The position numbers and the translations under genes were made by a program. A stretch of 64,000 nucleotides of DNA. Source: Streptomyces albireticuli. Its GTDB lineage: Bacteria > Actinomycetota > Actinomycetes > Streptomycetales > Streptomycetaceae. The stretch covers positions 1 to 64,000 of the forward strand of contig NZ_JAJQQS010000006.1 in NCBI RefSeq assembly GCF_021228125.1, in the 5' to 3' direction. Below the pieces are notes generated by a model. It searched no databases, was not told the DNA's origin, and was given only the letters and a program-made list of their open reading frames with translations. Below are positions 43,372 through 51,794 of this stretch, piece by piece (the first letter of the stretch is position 1; the number at the start of each line of letters is the position of its first letter).

Positions 43372-43489
43372 CCGCCGTGGGTGATCGGGCTCGCGGCACG
43401 GGTGTGCCGCCTACCGTTGCGGGTCAGCGCCGGACTTCGACCGGACTTCCCCCACGGGGCGCGGTGAGAGCGGTGCTCTCGGGTGGTGC
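43372..43489 (-). promoter_or_regulatory. Cobalamin riboswitch
   Basis: Minus-strand leader about 135 bases before the permease start. It contains, in order, GGGGGAAGTCCGG, TCGAAGTCCGG, CGCTGACCCGCAACGGT, a variable hairpin GCGGCAC/GTGCCGC, and GCGAGCCCGATCACCC, the B12-box-like 3' part. This order and spacing match the cobalamin riboswitch core. A regulatory hairpin is expected in the 130 bases that follow. Boundaries are approximate. Confidence 0.85.
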
Positions 43490-43512
43490 TGTCGTGCCGG
43501 AGGGGCGCGACG

Positions 43513-44115
43513 TCAGGCGTTGGGGTTGTACGGCGTGCCGTCCTGGTTGAAGAAGGCCACGCCGTCGGGCATGTCCTCCGGCAGGTTCTTCGCCCACTCC
43601 TCCAGGGAGGCCTGGTCGGCGACCTTCTTCAGGTGCGCGGACATGTAGGGGCGCAGCGGCACCTCGGGGGTGGCCTTCTCGCCGACCCACATCAGGTCGC
43701 CCTTGACGTAGCCGTACAGGCGCTTGCCGCCGGTGTACGGGCCGGAGGCCTCGGTCCGGGCGACGGCGTCCGTCGCCAGGTCGATCTGCGGCTTCTGGTC
43801 GGCCAGCTCGCCGTACCAGACCTCGGCGACGCCCTGGTCGCGGACCATGACGATCTCGACCTTGCGGTCCTTGTCGATGCGCCAGTAACCGCTCTCGCTC
43901 TCCAGCGGGCGGCCCATCTTGCCGTCGGCGTCGAGCACCCAGCTGTGCGACGTGTACTCCAGGAAGTCACGGCCGTCGTGGCTGAAGACGACCTCCTGGC
44001 CGAAGTTGCACTTCTCGGCACCCGGGAAGTCGGCGACGCCCGCGCCCTCCCACTTGCCGAGGAGGAAGACCAGGGGCACGAGGTCCGGGTGGAGGTCGGA
44101 CGGAATCTCGATCAT
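43513..44115 (-). CDS. FABP/nitrobindin-like heme-binding protein
   Basis: 200 residues. The N-terminal LGKWEGAGVADFP is the GxWxGxG motif of nitrobindins (THAP4-like, FABP family), beta-barrel proteins that bind ferric heme and isomerise peroxynitrite. A C-terminal extension (about 165-200) is unusual relative to the 165-residue core. ATG 44115 is used. Downstream lies the riboswitch-controlled operon on the same strand, with the leader between them. Confidence 0.82.
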   Translation of the reverse strand: MIEIPSDLHPDLVPLVFLLGKWEGAGVADFPGAEKCNFGQEVVFSHDGRDFLEYTSHSWVLDADGKMGRPLESESGYWRIDKDRKVEIVMVRDQGVAEVWYGELADQKPQIDLATDAVARTEASGPYTGGKRLYGYVKGDLMWVGEKATPEVPLRPYMSAHLKKVADQASLEEWAKNLPEDMPDGVAFFNQDGTPYNPNA

Positions 44116-44158
44116 TGGGTGCTCAGACGATCTGTGGGAGGACGGACAACGACGGGGG

Positions 44159-44260
44159 TCAGCGCTGGCCCTGGTACAGCTTCTTCCAGGTCAGCCCGGC
44201 GAACGCGAGAACGCCGACGACGACCAGGACCAGCAGGGAGGTGAAGACTGCCTCAAGCAC
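44159..44260 (-). CDS. 33-residue single-helix membrane protein
   Basis: The frame from GTG 44260 encodes 33 residues beginning MLEAVFTSLLVLVVVG, with one membrane helix and the end LTWKKLYQGQR. GAGGAG lies upstream at a good distance. The small size and clean hydrophobic/basic pattern suggest a genuine small membrane protein just upstream of the nitrobindin-like gene. Function unknown. Confidence 0.6.
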   Translation of the reverse strand: MLEAVFTSLLVLVVVGVLAFAGLTWKKLYQGQR

Positions 44261-44386
44261 GAGCGCGCTCCTCGGTCGGAGTGAGGGTGTACGGACCGCT
44301 GCCGAGTCTAGTCGGACGTGTCCGGAGTGGCGCTGTGAGGTCGATCGTCCCGGGCCGCGCCTCCGGCCGGGCCCTACAGTGAGCGC

Positions 44387-44755
44387 ATGGCGTACAAGAA
44401 GCTCGTGATCAAGGTGACGGCCGGGGCGGACGCGCCCGAGCGGTGCTCGCAGGCGTTCACGGTGGCCGCGGTCGCCGTGGCGAGCGGCGTCGAGGTGTCG
44501 CTGTGGCTGACCGGTGAGTCGTCCTGGTTCGCGCTGCCGGGGAGGGCCGCGGAGTTCGCGCTGCCGCACGCGGCGCCGCTGCCCGAGCTGATCGAGGGGA
44601 TCCGGGTCGGCGGCGGGATGATCACGGTGTGCACGCAGTGCGCCGCGCGCCGGGACATCGAGGAGAAGGACCTGATCGAGGGCGCGCGGATCGCCGGCGC
44701 TCAGGTGTTCGTCAGCGAGATCATGGCGGACGGCGTGCAGGCGCTCGTCTACTGA
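44387..44755 (+). CDS. DsrE/DsrF-like family protein
   Basis: 122 residues with the DsrE/TusD-like fold: KLVIKVTAGADAPERCSQAFTVAAVAVASG, then GGGMITVCTQCAARRDIEEKDL with a CxxC, and AGAQVFVSEIMADGVQALVY. Members carry sulfur or act in sulfur relay. Cys residues in VCTQC are candidates for persulfide transfer. It lies close to the sulfurtransferase operon on the other strand. ATG 44387. Confidence 0.85.
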   Translation: MAYKKLVIKVTAGADAPERCSQAFTVAAVAVASGVEVSLWLTGESSWFALPGRAAEFALPHAAPLPELIEGIRVGGGMITVCTQCAARRDIEEKDLIEGARIAGAQVFVSEIMADGVQALVY

Positions 44756-44834
44756 TCGCCCCGCTCGTCCACGGGCCTGATCGCCCCACTGGTTCACGGG
44801 CCTGATCCGCCCGCCCGTTCACGGGCCGCGCCGG

Positions 44835-45107
44835 CTACGGGTCGCGGGACTCGGGCCGGCGCTTGCCGTCCAGCTCGTCCCACCACTCGTCCGACTTGGG
44901 GTCGCCGGAGGGGTCGTCCCACCAGCGGTCGTCCGGGCCCCTGCGGTTGGCCATGATCGCCGCCACGGGCGGGATCACCATGGCGACCAGGCACATCGCC
45001 ACCGCGGCGGGCACCGACCACAGCCGCACGACGGCCCACGCCAGGACGAAGAGGCCGATGCAGCCGCCCATCATGGCGAAGTAGAGGTGGCGCCGCCGGG
45101 CGTACAT
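44835..45107 (-). CDS. DUF3099 family membrane protein
   Basis: 90 residues. Two helices, YFAMMGGCIGLFVLAWAVV and VPAAVAMCLVAMVIPPVAAI, are followed by an acidic and Trp-rich cytoplasmic tail (DDRWWDDPSGDP, SDEWWDELDG). The pattern matches DUF3099. ATG 45107 gives MYARRRHLYF. Function unknown. Confidence 0.82.
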   Translation of the reverse strand: MYARRRHLYFAMMGGCIGLFVLAWAVVRLWSVPAAVAMCLVAMVIPPVAAIMANRRGPDDRWWDDPSGDPKSDEWWDELDGKRRPESRDP

Positions 45108-45273
45108 GCCTCCACGGTACGACCGGGGGGAGGGCGGCGCGAAGGGCCGCGCCCCCGTTCAAGGCGTCCAACCCCGGGGTGCGGCCCTCCGGCCCGTCAT
45201 GACCGTCCCACCGCCTCGGGGACGGCGGGACGGCGGTCCTCACGGTGCGCCGGAGGGGAGTCCGGCGGCCGTG

Positions 45274-45561
45274 TCAGACGGCGATGGCCACCTCGGCCAG
45301 GCCGCCCTTCTCCGCGACGACCGTACGGTCGGCGGTGCCGCCGGGCACGAGCGCCCGCAGCGTCCACCGGCCCTCGGCGGCGTAGAAGCGGAACTGCCCG
45401 GTCGCGGAGGTGGGCACCTCGGCGGTGAACTCGCCCTGCGAGTCCAGCAGGCGTACGTAACCGGTGACGGGCTCGCCGTCGCGGGTCACGGAACCCTGGA
45501 TGGTGGTCTCACCGGGCTTGGCGGCCTGGGCGTCGGGGCCGCCGGCCTTTGCTCCACACAT
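45274..45561 (-). CDS. sseC: DUF1416 (SseC-like) protein
   Basis: 95 residues. MCGAKAGGPD opens the protein and a transthyretin-like beta sandwich follows (TTIQGSVTRDGEPVTGYVRLL). It matches DUF1416/SseC, the partner of thiosulfate sulfurtransferase CysA in actinobacteria. ATG 45561 lies 41 bases after the sulfurtransferase stop. It is co-transcribed with it, and a role in sulfur transfer is inferred. Confidence 0.88.
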   Translation of the reverse strand: MCGAKAGGPDAQAAKPGETTIQGSVTRDGEPVTGYVRLLDSQGEFTAEVPTSATGQFRFYAAEGRWTLRALVPGGTADRTVVAEKGGLAEVAIAV

Positions 45562-45602
45562 AGTGATCCTTAGGGAAGTCGGGCGGGGAGGGGAGGAGGG
45601 GG

Positions 45603-46448
45603 TCAGCCGTCGGCGCCGAGCTCGATCGGCACGCCGACCAGCGAGCCGTACTCGGTCCACGAGCCGTCGTAGTTGCGGACGTTCCGCTGGCCGAGCAGCT
45701 CGTGCAGGACGAACCAGGTGTGCGCGGAGCGCTCGCCGATGCGGCAGTAGGCGATGGTGTCCTTGGCCAGGTCCACGCCGGCCGCCTCGTAGAGCGACTT
45801 CAGCTCGTCGTCCGACTTGAAGGTGCCGTCGTCGTTGGCCGACTTGGACCAGGGGATGTTGCGGGCGCTCGGCACGTGGCCGGGGCGCTGCGACTGCTCC
45901 TGGGGGAGGTGCGCCGGGGCGAGCAGCTTGCCGCTGAACTCGTCGGGGGAGCGGACGTCGACGAGGTTGAGCGAGCCGATGGCGGCGATGACGTCGTCGC
46001 GGAACGCGCGGATCGAGCCGTCCTGGGGCTTCGCCTTGTACGCGGTGGCCTCGCGGCGCGGGACCTCGGCGACGAGGTCGCGGGAGTCCAGCTCCCACTT
46101 CTTGCGGCCGCCGTCGAGGAGCTTGACGTCCTGGTGCCCGTAGAGCTTGAAGTACCAGTAGGCGTACGCCGCGAACCAGTTGTTGTTGCCGCCGTAGAGG
46201 ACGACCGTGTCGTCGTTGGCGATGCCCTTCGCGGAGAGGAGCTTCTCGAAGCCCTCCTGGTCGACGAAGTCACGGCGCACCGGGTCCTGGAGGTCGGTCT
46301 TCCAGTCGATCCGGACGGCGGTCCTGATGTGGTTCTTGTCGTAGGCCGAGGTGTCCTCGTCGACCTCGACGATGACGGTCTTCGGGTCGGCGGCGTCGAT
46401 GCGGGCCTGGACCCAGTCGGCGTCCACCAGGACGTCACTACGGCTCAT
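45603..46448 (-). CDS. Thiosulfate sulfurtransferase (rhodanese), CysA type
   Basis: 281 residues with tandem rhodanese domains. The C-terminal domain has the active loop AYCRIGERSAHTW with the persulfide-forming Cys. The N-terminal domain has Gly-Gly (VLYGGNNNW) in place of Cys and is inactive, as usual. It transfers sulfane sulfur from thiosulfate to cyanide or thiols. ATG 46448 follows GGAGGAG. A leader peptide rich in regulatory codons is encoded about 220 bases upstream. Confidence 0.92.
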   Translation of the reverse strand: MSRSDVLVDADWVQARIDAADPKTVIVEVDEDTSAYDKNHIRTAVRIDWKTDLQDPVRRDFVDQEGFEKLLSAKGIANDDTVVLYGGNNNWFAAYAYWYFKLYGHQDVKLLDGGRKKWELDSRDLVAEVPRREATAYKAKPQDGSIRAFRDDVIAAIGSLNLVDVRSPDEFSGKLLAPAHLPQEQSQRPGHVPSARNIPWSKSANDDGTFKSDDELKSLYEAAGVDLAKDTIAYCRIGERSAHTWFVLHELLGQRNVRNYDGSWTEYGSLVGVPIELGADG

Positions 46449-46664
46449 GCTGTTCTCCTCCGGGGCAGTTGCGGGGTGTGCGCGGGCGCGTACGAGCGCG
46501 CGGCGCCGCGCAGCGAGTGGTGTGGGAGGGCCTCGGCGGGGCCGAGGGGAAGGAGCGTGGGGCCGGCGCCTGCGGGAACCGGCGGGCCTGAGGTGGCCGA
46601 CGGGACCGGCGTGGTCCGGCGGGCCGACGGGAAGGCGGCGGTCCGCCGGGGGCGTGCGCCCCGG
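46449..46664 (-). promoter_or_regulatory. Leader region between peptide and sulfurtransferase
   Basis: This 216-base minus-strand stretch between the leader-peptide stop and the sulfurtransferase start has several G/C-rich inverted segments that could form attenuator structures, but I could not settle a unique fold. No gene is seen. Confidence 0.4.
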
Positions 46665-46745
46665 TCAGACACGGCGACAGAGCATGGCGGCGACGCGGCA
46701 CAGGTCGACTGCCCGCCGCTTCGTGAGGTCCGCCTGTCGCTTCAT
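46665..46745 (-). CDS. Leader peptide, cysteine-type attenuation candidate
   Basis: 26 residues from ATG 46745: MKRQADLTKRRAVDLCRVAA, then MLCRRV and stop. Two LCR motifs in a short basic peptide ahead of a sulfur-assimilation gene match the streptomycete leader peptides I know with a conserved DLCR...LCR pattern. Translation at the Cys codons probably senses charged tRNA-Cys and controls read-through to the sulfurtransferase operon. Confidence 0.8.
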   Translation of the reverse strand: MKRQADLTKRRAVDLCRVAAMLCRRV

Positions 46746-46994
46746 GCGTCCGATCGTAGGGACGGACGGACGCGCGTGTCACCGGTATGTCGAATACTGA
46801 GACAGGATCTTCCGGATCGTGGGACCCGTGTGACGTGAAGGGGGCGCTGGGGAGCGGATTCCGGCCGCCCGGAGACGGCCGGACGACAAGCGGTCTGTCG
46901 TACGGACATACCCGTCTCGCCGAATGGACGAGCCCGGTTCCGCCGGCGTTTCGGTCGGCGTTTCCGCCGGGGCTCCGCCGGGCCCGCCGCGGCC

Positions 46995-47705
46995 TCAGCC
47001 GGCCAGGTTGACCTTGCTGCCGGCCAGGGTGATCTCGATGCCGTCCGGGGTGGGGACGACCTTGTCCAGCGTGATGCCCTTGGGCAGGCCGTTCAGCTGC
47101 CGGTCGATGTCGATCTTCTGGCGGACGGCCTGCTCCAGGCCCGGGACGCCCTCGGCCGGGACCTCGTCGGCCCGCACCCGGACGGTGTTGCCGCCCTGCA
47201 CGCTCACCGTGGAGTTCACGCTGCGCTCGACGGTCTGGCCCATGACCAGGACCTTGCCGGTCACCTTCACCTGGCTCTTGCCCGCCGCGTCGGTGCCGCC
47301 GTAGCCGATGGTCACGCCGGGGTCGGCGGCGGCCTTGGTGAGGTCGGCGTAGGAGATGCGGGCGGTGCCCGAGGCCCGGTCGGCGACGGCGGAGCTGAAG
47401 CTGCTGTCGATCCGCACGCCGTGCAGCGTGGCGTCGAAGCCCGAGACCTTTATCGACTCACGGCCGGCGCTCGCCGTGACGGCGTCGTCCAGCTTCACCT
47501 CGACCTCGTCGAGGCTGGAGCTCGCTATCTGGGTCAGGAAGGGGAAGCCCTTGATGGAGACCTTCGGTGTGCCCGAGAGCCCCTGACTGCTGCGGATCTT
47601 CTCGGCCGCCTGGTCCTCCGCGAAGTACACGGCGATCCGGTCGGCGGCGACGAAGAGCGCCCCCAGAACCACCAGGACGATCAGGGTTGTCCGTATCGCG
47701 CGCAT
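46995..47705 (-). CDS. LmeA-like phospholipid-binding protein (DUF2993)
   Basis: 236 residues. An N-terminal hydrophobic helix (ALIVLVVLGALFVAADRIAV-like: TLIVLVVLGALFVAADRIAV) acts as anchor or signal. The rest is a DUF2993 lipid-binding domain with KVSIKGFPFLTQIASSSLDEVEV and a closing GIEITLAGSKVNLAG. LmeA in mycobacteria supports mannan maturation. ATG 47705 is used. About 120 bases separate it from the membrane protein upstream. Confidence 0.85.
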   Translation of the reverse strand: MRAIRTTLIVLVVLGALFVAADRIAVYFAEDQAAEKIRSSQGLSGTPKVSIKGFPFLTQIASSSLDEVEVKLDDAVTASAGRESIKVSGFDATLHGVRIDSSFSSAVADRASGTARISYADLTKAAADPGVTIGYGGTDAAGKSQVKVTGKVLVMGQTVERSVNSTVSVQGGNTVRVRADEVPAEGVPGLEQAVRQKIDIDRQLNGLPKGITLDKVVPTPDGIEITLAGSKVNLAG

Positions 47706-47829
47706 CGAATTCTCTCGCTCCCCCGGGTCTGGGTCAGGCCCCTGCTAGTGCAGTGAGCCTAACCGGACCCGGGGGAAGAACGACGAGAGCATGATCGGAC
47801 GACCCCGCCCTACCCCGCCCTTACGGGGC

Positions 47830-49608
47830 TTACGTGAGCGCGCGGCCGATCACATAGACCGCCGGAGCCGCCGCGGCCAGCGGGAGCGCGACGCCCGCCG
47901 TCATGTGCACGAAGCGGGACGGGTAGTCGTAGCTCGCCACCCGCAGGCCGACCAGCGCGCAGACGCCCGCCGCCAGGGCGAGCAGCGCCGCGGAGGCGCC
48001 CACGCCCGTCAGCTGGCCCGTGGCCACGCCGGAACCCGCCGCCGCGATCAGCGCGACGACCGGGGAGGCCATCGACGGCAGCGGCAGCGCGCGCGCCAGC
48101 GCCGCCACCGCGACACCCGCCGCGCCCACCACGACCGCGTCCGACGCGGAGGCCAGGTGCCCGGCCGCGACGACCGTGACGGCCGTCGAGGCGGCCGCCG
48201 CCGTGAGCCCGTAGAGGCGCTCGTCGGCCCCCGCGTGGCTGCGCAGCTGGAGCACGATCACCAGCAGCAGCCACACCCCGAGGGTGCCGATGAGCACCGT
48301 CGGCGCCTGGTCGGCGTCGGTGGCCAGCAGACCGATGTCCGCCGCCACGCCGCTCAGGAACGCCAGGGCGATGCCCTGCCGGGCCGGCCACATGCCGTTG
48401 AGCCGGAACCAGCCCGCCGCGGTGACCGCCTGGAGCAGCACCACCGGCACCGCCAGCGCGAACTCCCCCAGCGGCGCGGCCACCGCGAGCAGCGCCGCGA
48501 GCGCCGACGTCAGCAGCGCGGGCTTGAGGCCCGGCGACAGGATCTGCGGACGGCCCTCGGCCTTCGCCTTCTCGGCGGCGGTCAGCGGCCGCTCCGGGGC
48601 GGCCGCCGGCCCGTCGGCCTCCGGGCCGCCGGCGGCCTCGGGGGACTGGGCGGGCAGCCGGTGCCCGCCCGTCCCGGCCGGCCAGCCGGAGCCGTCCGGG
48701 CCGTCCTGGCCCGCGTGTCCGCCCTGCCCGGTCTGTGCGCCCTGTCCGGCCTGTGCGCCCTGTCCGGTGACGCCGTTCCGGCCGCCGTCGGTCCCCTGCC
48801 GGCCCGCGGCGTGGGCGTAGGAGCTGTCGAAGGAGTCTCCGTGCGAGGCGCCGTGCGCGCCGTGGAGCCCGCCGTGCGACGCGCCGTGCGCGCCGCCGCC
48901 GTTCGGGCCGCCGGGGTTCGGGCCACCGACGGGCGCGCCGCCGAAGGCGCCGTCGTAGGCCGCCGCCGGGTAGCCGTGGCCGCCGTCGGCCGCGTACGGG
49001 CCCGTGGCGCCCGCGCCGCCCGTGTCACCGGTGCGGTGGCCGGTGTGGTGACCGCCGCGCCCGCCCGGCGCGGACCGGTCGTCCGGGACCTCCTCCGGCA
49101 GCGCGCCGCCGTGCCACGGCGGGGTGCCGTAGCCGGTCCCGGTCCCGGCCGCCGGGGCGGGTGCGGGCGCCGGGGCGGTCGTCTCGGCGGGCCGCTGCCA
49201 GGTCTGGGTGTCCCAGGTCTGTGTCTGCCAGGTCTGCGTCACGGGGTCCTGCTGCGACGCGTAGTCCTGTCCGGCGCCGCCCTGGGTCGTCGGCCACGAG
49301 GCCGGGCCCTGGGGCTGCTGGGCGTGCGGCTGGTGCCGCGCGTGCGGCTGGTCGTGCTGCTGACCGAGCCCCTGCCCGTTTCCGTTGCCGTACGGGTCGT
49401 ACGCCTGCTGCTGCGGCGCCTGGGGCTGCCGGCCGTACGGGTCGTACGCGTCGTAGCCGGCCGGGGCGCGCGGCGGCTCGTACTGCCGGTGCTGCTGCTG
49501 TCCGTGCTGTCCGTGCTGGTCCTGCTGGTCGTAGCCCTCGCCGCCCTGACGGCGGTAGGGGTCGTACGGCTCACGCGGCTCGTACGTGTTGTGCGGCTGC
49601 TCACTCAT
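47830..49608 (-). CDS. Membrane protein with long low-complexity N-terminus
   Basis: 592 residues. Residues 1-330 are Gln/Tyr/His/Gly-rich and disordered, with YDPYGRQ, QTWxTQTW, HGASHGGLHG and QGAQxGQG repeats. Residues about 350-592 hold eight or so short membrane helices. The C-terminal part resembles small-molecule or lipid-flippase-like integral proteins but no family is recognised. ATG 49608. The MoaD-like gene lies ten bases upstream, so they share a transcript. Confidence 0.75.
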   Translation of the reverse strand: MSEQPHNTYEPREPYDPYRRQGGEGYDQQDQHGQHGQQQHRQYEPPRAPAGYDAYDPYGRQPQAPQQQAYDPYGNGNGQGLGQQHDQPHARHQPHAQQPQGPASWPTTQGGAGQDYASQQDPVTQTWQTQTWDTQTWQRPAETTAPAPAPAPAAGTGTGYGTPPWHGGALPEEVPDDRSAPGGRGGHHTGHRTGDTGGAGATGPYAADGGHGYPAAAYDGAFGGAPVGGPNPGGPNGGGAHGASHGGLHGAHGASHGDSFDSSYAHAAGRQGTDGGRNGVTGQGAQAGQGAQTGQGGHAGQDGPDGSGWPAGTGGHRLPAQSPEAAGGPEADGPAAAPERPLTAAEKAKAEGRPQILSPGLKPALLTSALAALLAVAAPLGEFALAVPVVLLQAVTAAGWFRLNGMWPARQGIALAFLSGVAADIGLLATDADQAPTVLIGTLGVWLLLVIVLQLRSHAGADERLYGLTAAAASTAVTVVAAGHLASASDAVVVGAAGVAVAALARALPLPSMASPVVALIAAAGSGVATGQLTGVGASAALLALAAGVCALVGLRVASYDYPSRFVHMTAGVALPLAAAAPAVYVIGRALT

Positions 49609-49618
49609 GGTGCCGGGG

Positions 49619-49945
49619 TCACCCTCCTGCGAAGGGCGGGAGCACCTCGACGGTGCCGCCCTCGGCCAGTTGGACCGTCGTGTGGTCGCGCGTGCCGACC
49701 GGGTCGCCGTCCACGAGGAAGGAGCAGCGCAGCAGCACCCGGGCGAACTCGGGCCGCTCCGCGTGCCGCCGCCGGGCCGCGTCGAGCGCCTCGGCGAGCG
49801 TGTGCGCCGCGTAGCCCTCCTCGGCCGTGCCCGCGGCGGCCTTCGCCGCGGCCCAGTACCGGATCGTGCCCGCCGGTCCGGGCTGCCTCGGCAGCTCTCC
49901 CGGCAGGGCCGGTTTCACCGGATGTGCCGGTTGTGTCGTCGCCAC
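49619..49945 (-). CDS. MoaD/ThiS-like sulfur-carrier protein
   Basis: 108 residues with a beta-grasp fold ending in PPFAGG. The C-terminal Gly-Gly is the site of thiocarboxylate formation in MoaD/ThiS. The RYWAAAKAAAGTAEE segment matches MoaD openings; an N-terminal extension of about 25 residues is extra. GTG 49945 follows AAAGGGG. No molybdopterin synthase gene is adjacent, so the acceptor pathway is unknown. Confidence 0.85.
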   Translation of the reverse strand: MATTQPAHPVKPALPGELPRQPGPAGTIRYWAAAKAAAGTAEEGYAAHTLAEALDAARRRHAERPEFARVLLRCSFLVDGDPVGTRDHTTVQLAEGGTVEVLPPFAGG

Positions 49946-50060
49946 GGCGACCCCTTTCCTTCATCTGCGCCTCCCATGATGACGGGTGCCGGGCGGCCCT
50001 CGGCCGTCACGGGCGAAAACCTGAGGCCGCGTGGCGGGCCGCTCTCTTAGGCTTCGGGGT

Positions 50061-51794
50061 GTGTTGGTACGACTAATGCGGGCGTATCTGAGGCCCCACT
50101 CCAAACCGATTGCGATGGTCGTGCTGCTCCAGCTCGTCCAGACGCTGGCCACCCTCTACCTCCCGACCCTCAACGCGGACATCATCGACAACGGTGTCGT
50201 GAAGGGGGACACGGGCTACATCCTCGGCCTCGGCGGCTGGATGCTCGGCGTCACCGTCGTTCAGATCGTGTGCGCGACCGGGGCGGTGTACTACAGCGCC
50301 CGCACGGCCATGGCGCTCGGCCGCGACCTGCGGGCCGCCGTCTTCGACCGCGTGCAGTCCTTCTCCGCGCGCGAGGTGGGGCACTTCGGCGCGCCCTCGC
50401 TGATCACCCGTACCACCAATGACGTGCAGCAGGTCCAGATGCTGGTCCTGATGGCGTTCACCCTGATGGTCTCCGCCCCGATCATGTGCGTCGGCGGCAT
50501 CGTGATGGCCCTCAACCAGGACGTGCCGCTCTCCGCGCTGCTGCTGGCCATCGTCCCCGTCCTCGGCGCCATCGTCTCGCTGATCATCTGGCGGATGCGA
50601 CCCCTTTTCCGCGGCGTCCAGGAGCGCATCGACACCGTGAACCGGGTGCTGCGCGAGCAGATCACCGGTATCCGGGTGATCCGCGCCTTCGTCCGCGACG
50701 CCCATGAGCGCAAGCGCTTCCACGGCGCCAACACCGAGCTCATGGACGTGTCCCTGCGGGCCGGCCGGCTGATGTCGATGATGTTCCCGGCCGTGATGCT
50801 GGTCGTGAACCTCTCCTCGATCGCCGTGCTCTGGTTCGGCGGCCACCGCATCGAGAGCGGTGACATGGAGATCGGCGCGCTCACGGCCTTCCTCAACTAC
50901 CTGATGCAGATCCTGATGGCCGTGATGATGGCCACCTTCATGTTCATGATGGTGCCGCGCGCCGAGGTCTGCGCCGAGCGCGTCCAGGAGGTCCTGGCCA
51001 CCGACTCCAGCGTCGTACCGCCCGCCGAGCCGGTCACCCGGCTGCGCCGCGCGGGCCACCTGGAGCTGGCCGGTGTGGAGTTCCGCTACCCCGGCGCCGA
51101 GGAGCCCGTCCTGAAGGACGTCTCGCTGGTCGCCCGCCCCGGTGAGATCACCGCCGTCATCGGCTCGACCGGCAGCGGCAAGTCGACGCTGCTCGGCCTG
51201 GTGCCCCGGCTGTTCGACGCCACCGCCGGCGCGGTCCTCGTCGACGGCGTGGACGTACGCGACCTCGACCCGGCGCTGATGTCCGAGACGGTCGGTTTCG
51301 TCCCGCAGAAGCCTTTCCTCTTCTCCGGCACCGTCGCCTCAAACCTCCGCTACGGCAAGCCCGACGCGACCGACGAGGAGCTGTGGCACGCGCTGGAGAC
51401 CGCGCAGGCCCGCGAGTTCGTCGAGAGCATGGAGCTGGGCCTGGAGGCACCGATCGCCCAGGGCGGCTCCAACGTCTCGGGCGGCCAGCGGCAGCGGCTG
51501 GCCATCGCCCGCACGCTGGTGCGGCGCCCGGAGATCTACCTCTTCGACGACTCCTTCTCCGCGCTCGACTACGCCACGGACGCGCGGCTGCGCGCCGCCC
51601 TGGCCCGCGAGACCGGGGACGCGACGGTCGTCATCGTCGCCCAGCGGGTGTCCACCATCCGCGACGCCCACCGGATCGTCGTCCTCGACGAGGGCCATGT
51701 CGTGGGCACCGGCACCCACGGCGAACTGATGGCGTCGAACGAGACCTACCGGGAGATCGTGCTCTCCCAGCTCACCGAGGAGGAGGCGGCGTGA
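50061..51794 (+). CDS. ABC exporter half-transporter, degenerate-site subunit
   Basis: 577 residues. A six-helix exporter domain (about 1-310) precedes a nucleotide-binding domain with Walker A GSTGSGKST, signature VSGGQRQRLAIART and Walker B IYLFDDSFSALD. The residue after Walker B is Asp instead of the catalytic Glu, while the signature is canonical. The partner gene shows the opposite. GTG 50061 is chosen; ATG 50076 is possible. It is coupled to the next gene by a GTGA overlap. A drug or lipid exporter is likely; substrate unknown. Confidence 0.9.
   Translation: MLVRLMRAYLRPHSKPIAMVVLLQLVQTLATLYLPTLNADIIDNGVVKGDTGYILGLGGWMLGVTVVQIVCATGAVYYSARTAMALGRDLRAAVFDRVQSFSAREVGHFGAPSLITRTTNDVQQVQMLVLMAFTLMVSAPIMCVGGIVMALNQDVPLSALLLAIVPVLGAIVSLIIWRMRPLFRGVQERIDTVNRVLREQITGIRVIRAFVRDAHERKRFHGANTELMDVSLRAGRLMSMMFPAVMLVVNLSSIAVLWFGGHRIESGDMEIGALTAFLNYLMQILMAVMMATFMFMMVPRAEVCAERVQEVLATDSSVVPPAEPVTRLRRAGHLELAGVEFRYPGAEEPVLKDVSLVARPGEITAVIGSTGSGKSTLLGLVPRLFDATAGAVLVDGVDVRDLDPALMSETVGFVPQKPFLFSGTVASNLRYGKPDATDEELWHALETAQAREFVESMELGLEAPIAQGGSNVSGGQRQRLAIARTLVRRPEIYLFDDSFSALDYATDARLRAALARETGDATVVIVAQRVSTIRDAHRIVVLDEGHVVGTGTHGELMASNETYREIVLSQLTEEEAA

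Noticed and set aside
48582..49604. Thr/Arg/Ser-rich frames opposite or within the low-complexity membrane protein gene
   Set aside because: They arise from codon bias in the repetitive Gly/Gln/His region.
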